Shown here: positions 44,055 through 51,679 of the stretch, piece after piece
Layout of the letters: each line of letters begins with the position of its first letter
Numbering within the stretch: position 1 is the first letter of the stretch
DNA from: Mesobacterium_A sp034670065
Lineage (GTDB): Bacteria > Pseudomonadota > Alphaproteobacteria > Rhodobacterales > Rhodobacteraceae
NCBI GenBank assembly: GCA_034670065.1
Contig: JAXMOG010000005.1
Coordinates: forward strand, 62,001-126,000
Reading direction: 5' to 3'
DNA: 64,000 bases
The notes under the pieces: generated by a model
The model's input: the letters and a program-made list of their open reading frames with translations, nothing else
What the model was told of the DNA's origin: nothing
Databases searched by the model: none
Made by a program: the position numbers and the translations under genes

Positions 44055-44552
44055 ATGTCGTTTTACCTTCGAAAATGGGCAACCCCCCTGACGATGGCCA
44101 CTTTCTTGATCACCGCAATCACCGGGATCGTTTTGTTTTTTCACGCAGGCGGTCAATTGGCCCATGTTGCGCATGAATGGGTCGGCTGGGCCGTTTCGGT
44201 GGTGTTCATGTTCCACATGGCGCTGAACTGGCGGGCCTTTACCACGTATTTCAAACGACCCCTGGCCATGAGCATTATGGTGATCGGCGTGGCTGTGACC
44301 ATCTGGACATCTTGGCCGCAAAGCACCGATACGACCATGCCCAGCACGCGCGCGATGTTCGGGGCAATGCAAAACGCGCCCATCACGACTGTTGCGGAAT
44401 TGGCCGGTCAAACACCGGATGAGCTGATCGCAGGGCTGAAAGCCGCCGGGTTCGAGGGTGCTGGTCCGAATGAAACGATCAGTAAGCTGTCTGGCGGCGA
44501 TCGTGGGCTGGCCTTTAAGGCCTTGGGGCTGGCCTTTCCTGCGGGCGGATAA
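44055..44552 (+). CDS. DUF4405 membrane protein
   Basis: 165 aa from the ATG at 44055 (GAGG upstream). Three membrane helices at about 10-30, 40-60 and 71-90. His residues (FFHAGGQLAHVAHEWVGW and FHMALNW) are placed as in the cytochrome-b561-like DUF4405 family, where they may bind haem. The C-terminal 80 residues are soluble and contain a helix pair (TVAELAGQTPDELIAGLKAA) like a SHOCT/DUF4405 tail. Likely a redox membrane protein; partner unknown. Confidence 0.8.
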   Translation: MSFYLRKWATPLTMATFLITAITGIVLFFHAGGQLAHVAHEWVGWAVSVVFMFHMALNWRAFTTYFKRPLAMSIMVIGVAVTIWTSWPQSTDTTMPSTRAMFGAMQNAPITTVAELAGQTPDELIAGLKAAGFEGAGPNETISKLSGGDRGLAFKALGLAFPAGG

Positions 44553-44604
44553 CGACGGAACCAGGAAAAGCGCGTGCTCAGCGAGACACACTGGCCGCGC
44601 CTGA

Positions 44605-44639
44605 AAACAAAAAACGCCGGGCAAGACCTGCCCGGCGTT
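44605..44639 (-). terminator. Rho-independent terminator of the 5'-nucleotidase gene
   Basis: AACGCCGGGCA, 5-nt loop, TGCCCGGCGTT, an 11-bp perfect stem. On the minus strand it is followed by TTTTTTGTTTT. It begins 24 bases after the stop at 44663. Confidence 0.9.
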
Positions 44640-44662
44640 CGCAATTGCCCAAAGGCAAAGGC

Positions 44663-46222
44663 TTATTTCAATGTGATACGGCCGTCGACATACGGCGCAT
44701 AAGGCGCATTTTCCGCCAAGTACTCTGCCGTCACATCTGCCAAGTCCGGGCCAAAGTCATATGCCTTGTCGGCGTCACGGAACATTTTGTAACCGTCACC
44801 ACCGTTGCGAACATAGTTGTTGGACACCAAGCCATAAGTTGCGGCGGGATCAATCGGCGCACCGGCCACCATAACGTCAGAGATACGGCTGCCCGGCTCT
44901 GCTGTTGCGGTCACAGTAAAGGTCATACCAGCCACCTGTGGGAATCGGCCTGCGACCTCTTCGATCTGTGAAACACCGTTTTCCAGCGCGTCGATGACCG
45001 TCTGACCGGACACGTGGAACGTGGACAGGGTGTTTTGGAACGGCAGCACTGTCAGGACTTCGCCCATGGTCACGTCGCCAGCGTCGATAGAGGCACGCAA
45101 ACCACCACTGTTGGCGATGGCGATCTGGATGCCCTGATCAGCAACACGTGCCAACATGGCGTCCGCAACCAGGTTGCCCATCTGGCATTCCATCACACGG
45201 CATACCGACCGGTCGCCTTCAATCGACTCTGCGGAAGACGCGACAACCTTGTTGCGGATTTCTTCCAGCGGCTTGGCGGCTTCGGCGATGCGGCTCTTGG
45301 TGGTTGCATCTTCGGTTACGGAAGCATCCATAACGATTGGCTCACCAACAGCTTCGGTGATGACGCCATCATCATTGAAGGTCACGTTCAGCTCACCCAG
45401 GAATTTACCATAGGCATAGGCCTGAACAATGGCCGTTTCGCCCACCATTGTCGGATACGCGCCCGCAGCTTTTTCTGAGGTGTTGGACAGGTACGTGTTG
45501 GAGTGACCACCAACGATCACGTCAACGCCGGTGGTGTTTGCGGCCACCATTTGATCAACCTTATAGCCCGAGTGGGACAGAACGATGATCTTGTTCACGC
45601 CATCGGCTGTCAGCTTGTCAACTTCGCCCTGAACCGCTTCGGACGGATCGGTGAAAATGATATTGTCGCCGGGGCTGGCCAGTTCATCGGTGTCTTGTGG
45701 TGTCAGACCAATCAGGCCCAGCTTTTCGCCGCCACGTTCGATCACGGTGGATTTCATCAGCACGTCGGCCAACAGCGGTTCGCCAGACACATCCGCGTTG
45801 GACATCAACACGGGGAAATCGAGGGAGTCCATAAAGCCGCGCAGAACTTCGGGGCCATCGTCGAATTCGTGGTTGCCCACGGTCATCGCGTCATAGCCCA
45901 TCTTGTTCATCATCTCGGCGGCCAGTTTACCCTTGTAGTAGGTGTAAAACAGCGTGCCTTGGAATTGGTCACCGCCATCCACAAGGATGTGATTGTTGGT
46001 GCGCGCCTTGGCAGCTTCCAACGCAGTTACCAAGCGGGCGGAGCCGCCAAAGCACTTTCCTTCGGCATTGTCTTCTTCACCGCAGCCTGAATCGTACTTG
46101 CTGATCGGCTCAAAACGGGCGTGGAAATCATTGGTGTGCAAAATGGTCAGCGAATAGTCGGCGCTTGCCACCCCTGCGGACAGGGCCAAGGCAGCGGCGC
46201 TTGTAAGAAGGCGAACAGACAT
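44663..46222 (-). CDS. Periplasmic 5'-nucleotidase/metallophosphatase (UshA-like)
   Basis: 519 aa with AGAGGA before the ATG. The signal peptide is SVRLLTSAAALALSAGVASA-D. The metallophosphatase domain has ILHTNDFHARFEP, VDGGDQFQGT and TVGNHEFDDG, the dimetal ligands. The C-terminal 5'-nucleotidase domain has NSGGLRASI and LPFQNTLSTFHV. It would dephosphorylate extracellular nucleotides to nucleosides and phosphate. I looked for a Pho box upstream and found none. Confidence 0.93.
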   Translation of the reverse strand: MSVRLLTSAAALALSAGVASADYSLTILHTNDFHARFEPISKYDSGCGEEDNAEGKCFGGSARLVTALEAAKARTNNHILVDGGDQFQGTLFYTYYKGKLAAEMMNKMGYDAMTVGNHEFDDGPEVLRGFMDSLDFPVLMSNADVSGEPLLADVLMKSTVIERGGEKLGLIGLTPQDTDELASPGDNIIFTDPSEAVQGEVDKLTADGVNKIIVLSHSGYKVDQMVAANTTGVDVIVGGHSNTYLSNTSEKAAGAYPTMVGETAIVQAYAYGKFLGELNVTFNDDGVITEAVGEPIVMDASVTEDATTKSRIAEAAKPLEEIRNKVVASSAESIEGDRSVCRVMECQMGNLVADAMLARVADQGIQIAIANSGGLRASIDAGDVTMGEVLTVLPFQNTLSTFHVSGQTVIDALENGVSQIEEVAGRFPQVAGMTFTVTATAEPGSRISDVMVAGAPIDPAATYGLVSNNYVRNGGDGYKMFRDADKAYDFGPDLADVTAEYLAENAPYAPYVDGRITLK

Positions 46223-46424
46223 AAAGAATCCTCTCTGTCGATATTGTTATTGCACGATGCTGCAACGACTTTGGTTCGGTGTCAAAGACTGCCGTATCGT
46301 CACCCGGCGCCTCTGCGGGCATATGCCGTGTTTGTACCCGTTTGATGACAAGGCCTTAGCGCCCTTTGATATCAATTTGCGCAGAGAACTTGACCCCGCG
46401 TGACCAGCGCGGCATCTGAGGGGC

Positions 46425-46775
46425 ATGTTGATATATAAAATTCTTCGCGCGGACGAATGGGCCGCATTGCGCGCCGAAGGCGAAACCGCCGGTGCGCCGA
46501 TAGATGTGGCGGATGGCTACGTACATTTTTCCACTGCAGAACAGGCCGCAGAGACCGCCGCAAAGCATTTTGCCGGTGTTCAAGACCTGATGTTACTTGC
46601 GCTAGAGGCAGACACACTGGGTCAAGCCGACGGTGAAGAGCTGAAATGGGAAGTGTCGCGCGGCGATGCCCTGTTCCCGCACCTGTACGGCCCGCTTCGA
46701 TTGGCAGATGTGGCTTGGGCGCAACCGCTGCCCTTGGTGGACGGGGTGCACCAGTTTCCGGCGGGTCTGGAATGA
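46425..46775 (+). CDS. DUF952 family protein
   Basis: 116 aa. It begins LIYKILRADEWAAL and contains DVADGYVHFSTAEQAAETAAKHFAG and HLYGPLRLADV, the DUF952 pattern (a fold related to ADP-ribose-binding or ADP-ribosyltransferase-like proteins; function unsettled). It overlaps pyrD by four bases (ATGA), so the two are translationally coupled. Confidence 0.88.
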   Translation: MLIYKILRADEWAALRAEGETAGAPIDVADGYVHFSTAEQAAETAAKHFAGVQDLMLLALEADTLGQADGEELKWEVSRGDALFPHLYGPLRLADVAWAQPLPLVDGVHQFPAGLE

Positions 46776-47833
46776 CCACGTTCCTTGAAAAAGCCGGACT
46801 GGCCCTGCTGCACAAGATTGACCCCGAACAAGCCCATGGCGCGGCGTTGCTGGCATTGCGCGCCGGGCTGGCCCCTGCCCCCGGCCTGATCACATCAGAA
46901 CGCCTGCGTTGCTCTGTGGCTGGTTTGAACATGACCAATCCTGTTGGACTGGCCGCAGGGTTTGACAAGAACGCCCAAGTTCTGTCCCCGCTATCGCGCG
47001 CAGGGTTTGGTTTTATCGAAGTCGGGGCTGCAACCCCCCGCCCGCAACCGGGCAATCCGCGCCCACGTCTGTTTCGGTTGTCCGAAGACCGCGCCGCCAT
47101 CAATCGCTTTGGCTTCAACAACGAAGGGATGGAGGCGATTGCTGATCGTCTTGCGATGCGACCACGTGATGCGGTGATCGGCCTGAATTTGGGGGCCAAC
47201 AAGGACAGCGAAGACCGCGCCGCAGATTTTGCCACTGTGCTGACGCGCTGTGGGGCCTATTTGGATTTTGCGACGGTCAATGTCAGCTCTCCCAATACCG
47301 AAAAGCTGCGTGACTTGCAGGGGAAAGAGGCGCTTTCAGCGCTGCTGGCCGGCGTGATGACCGCGCGAGATGCGCTGGACACGCCGATTCCGGTGTTTTT
47401 GAAGATCGCGCCAGATCTGGATGCGCAGGGACTGATTGATGTGGCCGAGGTGGCGCTGTCATCTGGCGTTGCGGGGGTAATTGCCACCAATACCACGCTG
47501 GACCGTGCGGGGCTGCAATCTGCCCACCGTGACGAGGCAGGCGGATTGTCTGGTCAGCCGCTGTTTGAAAAATCCACCCGTGTTCTGGCGAAACTTTACC
47601 GCCTGACCGAAGGCAAACTGCCCCTGATCGGTGTTGGCGGCATCAGTTCTGCCGAACAGGCCTATGCCAAAATTCAGGCGGGTGCCTCGGCTGTACAGCT
47701 ATACACTGCTTTGGTGTATGGTGGTCTGTCGCTGGCGCAAGAAGTGGCCGAGGGGTTGGACAAGCTTCTGGCCCGCGATGGGTTTGCGACTGTGGCTGAT
47801 GCGGTTGGCACCGGAAATGGAGATTGGACATGA
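46772..47833 (+). CDS. pyrD: Dihydroorotate dehydrogenase, class 2 (quinone-linked)
   Basis: 353 aa from the ATG at 46772. It oxidises dihydroorotate to orotate in pyrimidine synthesis with FMN, at the inner membrane. The class 2 N-terminal helices (LEKAGLALLHKIDPEQAHGAA) for membrane contact are present; the catalytic Ser lies in NVSSPNT, and the FMN phosphate loops are GVGGISSAEQAY and ALVYGG. The start is fixed by the ATGA overlap with DUF952; it overlaps the next gene the same way. Confidence 0.96.
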   Translation: MTTFLEKAGLALLHKIDPEQAHGAALLALRAGLAPAPGLITSERLRCSVAGLNMTNPVGLAAGFDKNAQVLSPLSRAGFGFIEVGAATPRPQPGNPRPRLFRLSEDRAAINRFGFNNEGMEAIADRLAMRPRDAVIGLNLGANKDSEDRAADFATVLTRCGAYLDFATVNVSSPNTEKLRDLQGKEALSALLAGVMTARDALDTPIPVFLKIAPDLDAQGLIDVAEVALSSGVAGVIATNTTLDRAGLQSAHRDEAGGLSGQPLFEKSTRVLAKLYRLTEGKLPLIGVGGISSAEQAYAKIQAGASAVQLYTALVYGGLSLAQEVAEGLDKLLARDGFATVADAVGTGNGDWT

Positions 47834-48171
47834 TCACAATTTGGCACAATCCACGCTGCTCAAAATCCCGTCAGGCTGTTGCCCGTTTGGAGGAGAAAGG
47901 CGTGCCGTTTGAGACACGCCTGTATCTTCAGGATGCGCCGTCTTTGGCAGAACTACAGGCAGCGCAAGCCAAGCTGGGCGTTTCTGCGGGGCAAATGATG
48001 CGTGTTAAGGACGGCTTGTTCAAAGAACTGGGTCTTGATGCGCAAATGGACGATGCGACGTTGCTGGTGGCTATGGCAGAGCATCCCAAGCTGATCGAGC
48101 GGCCAATTGTTTTTCACGAAGATCGCGCCGTTATCGGGCGACCGACAGAGGCGATTGACACGGTCCTATAG
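47830..48171 (+). CDS. ArsC/Spx-family thioredoxin-like reductase
   Basis: 113 aa from the ATG at 47830, overlapping the pyrD stop (ATGA). The redox Cys is in HNPRCSKSRQA; Arg residues typical of ArsC (ERPIVFHEDRAVIGRP) follow. It is a glutaredoxin-dependent arsenate reductase-like enzyme, often called YfgD-type when no ars genes are nearby, as here. Its position in a pyrimidine operon argues for a general redox role over arsenic resistance. Confidence 0.88.
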   Translation: MITIWHNPRCSKSRQAVARLEEKGVPFETRLYLQDAPSLAELQAAQAKLGVSAGQMMRVKDGLFKELGLDAQMDDATLLVAMAEHPKLIERPIVFHEDRAVIGRPTEAIDTVL

Positions 48172-48187
48172 CTTTGGCGCGTTTGGG

Positions 48188-49564
48188 TCAGCTGGCCTTT
48201 GCAACGCTCGGATTTGCCTGAACAGCCTGTGCCTGTGCCGCCGCCGCGCGCTCTAACGCCGGGTAGCGGGCTAGCAAGGTGATGCCACGCACAGCAAAGC
48301 TGATCAAATAGGCCAACCACAGGCCGTGATTGCCCAACCCCGGCACCAACGCCCAAATCGCAGTTATGTAGACGACAAAGCTAAGCGCCATCATGTTACG
48401 CATGTCAGCGCTGCGTGTGGCCCCGATGAACACGCCATCCATCATCCACGGCAGCACACCGATAATCGGCGCGGCCACCATATAAGGCAAAAAGACCCGT
48501 CCTTCGGCCTGCACACTGGGCACGTCGGCCATCAGATCGATGATGCCGGGCCCAAAAAACCAGAACACCAGCGCCAGGCTGACACTGATGATCAGCGCCC
48601 AGAAGGATGTCAGCAGCACCCCGCGCCGCAAATTGGCCACGGCCCCAACACCATAGGCGCTGCCAATAATCGCTTCGGCTGAAAATGCGATCCCGTCCAT
48701 CGCAAAGGCTGTGATTTGCAAGAATTGCAGCAGCACCTGATTGGCCGCCAAAGTCACATCGCCAAAATCGGCCCCCAGAAACAGAAATGAAACAATGACC
48801 GCCTGCAGCAGCAGAGAGCGGATCAGAATATCTGTGTTGACCTTGGCCATCCGGATCAATTTGACCCGATCAAAGACCCGCGCCCAATCCCGCCAAGCGG
48901 GCACGCCAAAGGCCGCGCGGCACAACCATAGCCCCAGCAGCAGCCCGGACCATTCCGCCAGAAAGGTTGCGATGGCCACGCCCTGCACACCCCAGCCGAG
49001 GCCCAACACAAACCACAGGTCCAGCACGATATTCAGGCTGTTCATCCATAGCTGCATAACCAGCACACCCCGGGTACGCTCTTGCCCTACCAACCAACCC
49101 GTGATGCCGTAGATCGCAATCGCCGCCGGTGCAGACCATATGCGGATCACCATGTATTGGCGCGCCAATGTCTCAACCTCTTGCGAGGCTGGTGAAATCC
49201 TGAACGCGCCCCAAAAGATTGCGCCTTGTAGCAAGATCATCGCCAGACCGGCCACCAGCCCGATCATCAATGCGCGGGTCAACAGCGCGGCCACTTCGGG
49301 CCGGTTCCCCTGCCCTGTGGCTTGTGCGGTAAATCCGGCTGTGCCCATGCGCAGGAACCCGAAAATCCAATAGACCCCTGTCAGAACAATGGCCCCAATC
49401 CCTACCGCACCAATCGGTGCAGCCAGCCCGATTTGGCCAACCACGCCTGTATCCACCGCCCCCAAGATCGGCACTGTCGCATTCGACAATACGATCGGCA
49501 TTGCGATCTTCAGTATCCGGGCATGGGTGACGTCTGTGACGGACGAAACTGGGTTATTGGTCAA
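48188..49564 (-). CDS. MATE-family efflux transporter
   Basis: 458 aa if it starts at a TTG at 49564, which overlaps the stop of the upstream thioesterase; no ATG lies before the first helix (RILKIAMPIVLSNATVPILG). Twelve helices in two six-helix halves are visible. The protein resembles DinF-type MATE exporters driven by Na+ or H+. The C-terminal tail is Ala/Gln-rich. Same strand as two hotdog thioesterase genes, probably one operon. Confidence 0.85.
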   Translation of the reverse strand: MTNNPVSSVTDVTHARILKIAMPIVLSNATVPILGAVDTGVVGQIGLAAPIGAVGIGAIVLTGVYWIFGFLRMGTAGFTAQATGQGNRPEVAALLTRALMIGLVAGLAMILLQGAIFWGAFRISPASQEVETLARQYMVIRIWSAPAAIAIYGITGWLVGQERTRGVLVMQLWMNSLNIVLDLWFVLGLGWGVQGVAIATFLAEWSGLLLGLWLCRAAFGVPAWRDWARVFDRVKLIRMAKVNTDILIRSLLLQAVIVSFLFLGADFGDVTLAANQVLLQFLQITAFAMDGIAFSAEAIIGSAYGVGAVANLRRGVLLTSFWALIISVSLALVFWFFGPGIIDLMADVPSVQAEGRVFLPYMVAAPIIGVLPWMMDGVFIGATRSADMRNMMALSFVVYITAIWALVPGLGNHGLWLAYLISFAVRGITLLARYPALERAAAAQAQAVQANPSVAKAS

Positions 49565-50060
49565 GCGGCACCAAGAAATGCGCGGTTGCTTCCGCAAAGG
49601 GCCGCGCGCGGTTGTCTTGCCATGCCTCTGCCCGCAGGCTGGCATAGCGGCGCCCCATCCGGGTGATTGTCGCACGCGCATACGCATCACGCGGCAAACC
49701 AGAGCGCAGATAGTCGACGGAGAAATCAATCGTCTTGGGCATACGCGGCAGGTTACCGGCTTCAAGGCTGGCAACATCCAGCGCGCCGCTTTCCATGCTG
49801 CCCCACAGCCGCGACCAACTGAGCGTCATGATCGCCGTCACTTCCAGGAACGCCGCCGTGACACCACCGTGCAAGGCTGGCAAGTGCGGATTGCCGATCA
49901 GCTTTTCATCATAAGACAGGATCCCTGTCAGCTCATCACCACGACGGTCAAAGGAAATGCCCAGGAACTGAATATAAGGGACACCGCTGGCCAAGGCAGT
50001 CAGCGCAGCATCCCGGCGTTTTTTAACAACTTGCACCGGCTCGGGGGATCGCTTGACCAT
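49554..50060 (-). CDS. PaaI-type hotdog thioesterase
   Basis: 168 aa. The hotdog helix region is LPALHGGVTAAFLEVTAIM with the usual HGG, and the dimer strands are FSVDYLRSGLPRDAYARATI. The N-terminal 30 residues are an extra helix absent from the paralogue next door. It likely hydrolyses acyl-CoA or aryl-CoA. It starts three bases after the next gene ends, so they are co-transcribed. Confidence 0.85.
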   Translation of the reverse strand: MVKRSPEPVQVVKKRRDAALTALASGVPYIQFLGISFDRRGDELTGILSYDEKLIGNPHLPALHGGVTAAFLEVTAIMTLSWSRLWGSMESGALDVASLEAGNLPRMPKTIDFSVDYLRSGLPRDAYARATITRMGRRYASLRAEAWQDNRARPFAEATAHFLVPLDQ

Positions 50061-50063
50061 CTG

Positions 50064-50486
50064 CTATGCCCCTACCGTGAATGTGCCACTGGCTGTCGCC
50101 ACCGGGCCGTCAGATGTGCCATCATCGGCCGTAGCCCGAACAAATGCTATGGTGCGGGTCACATGATAGCAGGTCGCCCGCGCGGTAATCGTCTGTCCCG
50201 GCTTGGCGCCGCGCATGTAGGCGATGCGCAAATCCAGCGTTGCCGTGGTTGCCGGGGTTTCAGGGTGGCTCATAACAGCCGCCCCGCAGCATGTGTCGAT
50301 CAAGGTTGAAACCGCACCGCCATGCAGCACACCCGTTTCAGGATCGCCGATCAGTTGCGTGTCATAGGGCATACACATCACCACAGTGCCGTTGTCGATC
50401 TCTTCCATCGACAAATTCAACGCTCTGGCATGCGGGATACGCCGAATAAACTCTTTGGCGTCGATGATTTTTTGCTCTGCGGTCAT
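50064..50486 (-). CDS. PaaI-type hotdog thioesterase
   Basis: 140 aa. The HGG motif is in GVLHGGAVSTLIDTCCG, strands LDLRIAYMRGAKPGQTI follow, and the protein ends in SGTFTVGA. It belongs to the same family as the gene downstream but is only distantly similar, so the pair is an old duplication or a heteromeric enzyme. It is divergent from the first MerR gene (120 bp). Confidence 0.88.
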   Translation of the reverse strand: MTAEQKIIDAKEFIRRIPHARALNLSMEEIDNGTVVMCMPYDTQLIGDPETGVLHGGAVSTLIDTCCGAAVMSHPETPATTATLDLRIAYMRGAKPGQTITARATCYHVTRTIAFVRATADDGTSDGPVATASGTFTVGA

Positions 50487-50553
50487 GGGCGCTCCGGTCT
50501 GTTAAGCACCGTTATGGTCAACGGATTTGCCCGCCGCAACCCCTGCACAGCGG

Positions 50554-50582
50554 TTGCCCTTGTCAACCGGCTCTCCTAAAGT
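50554..50582 (+). promoter_or_regulatory. Possible promoter of the first MerR gene
   Basis: TTGCCC (50554-50559), 17-bp spacer, TAAAGT (50577-50582). A small dyad GGTTG...CAACC (50552-50568) overlaps the -35. The distance to the ATG is 24 bp after the -10. Confidence 0.4.
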
Positions 50583-50606
50583 CTCACCGCAAGGGAGCAG
50601 ATTTTC

Positions 50607-50978
50607 ATGACAGATATCCGTCTGAACTTCAAAGAGATGTGCGCCAAATTCGAAGTAACACCGCGCACTCTGCGGTACTACGAATACATTGAACTGCTGC
50701 AGCCAGCACGTGAAGGACGTGCCAGAATTTATGGCCCGCGTGAGATTGCGCGCATGAAGCTGATCTTGAGGGGGCGTAAATTCGGATTTCCGTTGGAAGA
50801 AATTCGCCAGTGGCTGTTGATCTACGAAGAAGATGGCACAGAGGCGCAGATGAAAGCCTGGATAACGATGGCCGACCGCCAACTGAACGAGTTGGAAGAA
50901 CAGCGCGCGCAGATCGACGAGGCGATTGTTGAATTGAAAGCACTAAGAGACCAGACATCCGGCGATTTGAAACCCTAG
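50607..50978 (+). CDS. MerR-family transcriptional regulator (first of a pair)
   Basis: 123 aa. The N-terminal winged helix is FKEMCAKFEVTPRTLRYYEYIELL, then RIYGPREIARMKLILRGRKFGFPLEEIRQWL, and a C-terminal coiled coil (about 80-118) mediates dimerisation. No Cys cluster for metals, so the effector is probably organic. It shares most of its first 70 residues with the second MerR gene 259 bp downstream. Both precede a beta-oxidation cluster and probably control it, as LiuR-type regulators do elsewhere. Confidence 0.9.
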   Translation: MTDIRLNFKEMCAKFEVTPRTLRYYEYIELLQPAREGRARIYGPREIARMKLILRGRKFGFPLEEIRQWLLIYEEDGTEAQMKAWITMADRQLNELEEQRAQIDEAIVELKALRDQTSGDLKP

Positions 50979-51106
50979 AATCCGCCATTTGATCCTTCCG
51001 GTTTCAGTCACAAAAAATTCATCATGAAAAATTGGTAAGGAATTCCCTACCTCAGCGAATTTTTCGTCTCAAAGCGATTTGAAAGATTATTTCGCGCTAC
51101 CCGCAC

Positions 51107-51163
51107 TGACGTAACATTATCTTACGTCAACTCCAAAGTGACGCGACGTCTGAGTTACGTCAC
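51107..51163. promoter_or_regulatory. Double TTACGTCA operator upstream of the second MerR gene
   Basis: A perfect inverted repeat TGACGTAA, 7-nt spacer, TTACGTCA (51107-51129). A second site follows: GTGACG at 51138 and TTACGTCAC at 51155-51163; the two TTACGTCA half-sites are 33 bp apart. A -10-like TATGAT lies at 51179-51184, 18 bp after the last TTACGT. The dyads fit binding by a MerR dimer, probably one of the two flanking regulators. Confidence 0.7.
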
Positions 51164-51237
51164 CCGATTTTCCCATTGTATGATGATGGCAACAGACGCA
51201 CCTGTGGGGTTCATTCCCATGCGTCAAGGAAAGTTCG

Positions 51238-51645
51238 ATGTCCGACGATTCAACAACAATGTCTATTCGCCAGATGTGCGACCAGTTCGAGGTAACCCCT
51301 CGCACTCTGCGATTTTACGAAAGCAAAGAGCTGCTTTTCCCAATCCGTGAAGGCCAGCGGCGGTTGTTCACCAAACGCGATCGCGCTCGTTTGAAACTCA
51401 TTCTGCGCGGCAAGCGTTTTGGCTTCAGCCTGGAAGAAATCCGGCAACTGCTAGACCTGTATCATATGGGTGATCAGCAACAGACACAGCTGACAAAGAC
51501 CTATGAAATCGCACAGCAGCGGTTGTCTGACATGATCAAGCAACGGGATGAGCTGAATACAGCTATCCAGGAATTGCAGGAACAAATGGAATGGGGCGCG
51601 AAAATGATCGCCTCGATGCAAAAACAAACGAGGGCCGCCGAATAA
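51238..51645 (+). CDS. MerR-family transcriptional regulator (second of a pair)
   Basis: 135 aa. The HTH is SIRQMCDQFEVTPRTLRFYESKELL and RLFTKRDRARLKLILRGKRFGFSLEEIRQLL; the C-terminus is a coiled coil (about 85-128). AAGGAA lies close before the ATG. It starts 34 bp before the acyl-CoA dehydrogenase gene, and the dyads at 51107-51163 lie in its promoter, so autoregulation and control of the downstream genes are likely (inference). Confidence 0.92.
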   Translation: MSDDSTTMSIRQMCDQFEVTPRTLRFYESKELLFPIREGQRRLFTKRDRARLKLILRGKRFGFSLEEIRQLLDLYHMGDQQQTQLTKTYEIAQQRLSDMIKQRDELNTAIQELQEQMEWGAKMIASMQKQTRAAE

Positions 51646-51679
51646 TAACGCGGCTCGATCGGCACTCTGGGAGGACTTA

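Noticed and set aside
46223..46424. A search for a Pho box in front of the 5'-nucleotidase gene
   Set aside because: No 7-4-7 direct repeat near the consensus is visible, so I do not call this gene phosphate-regulated.
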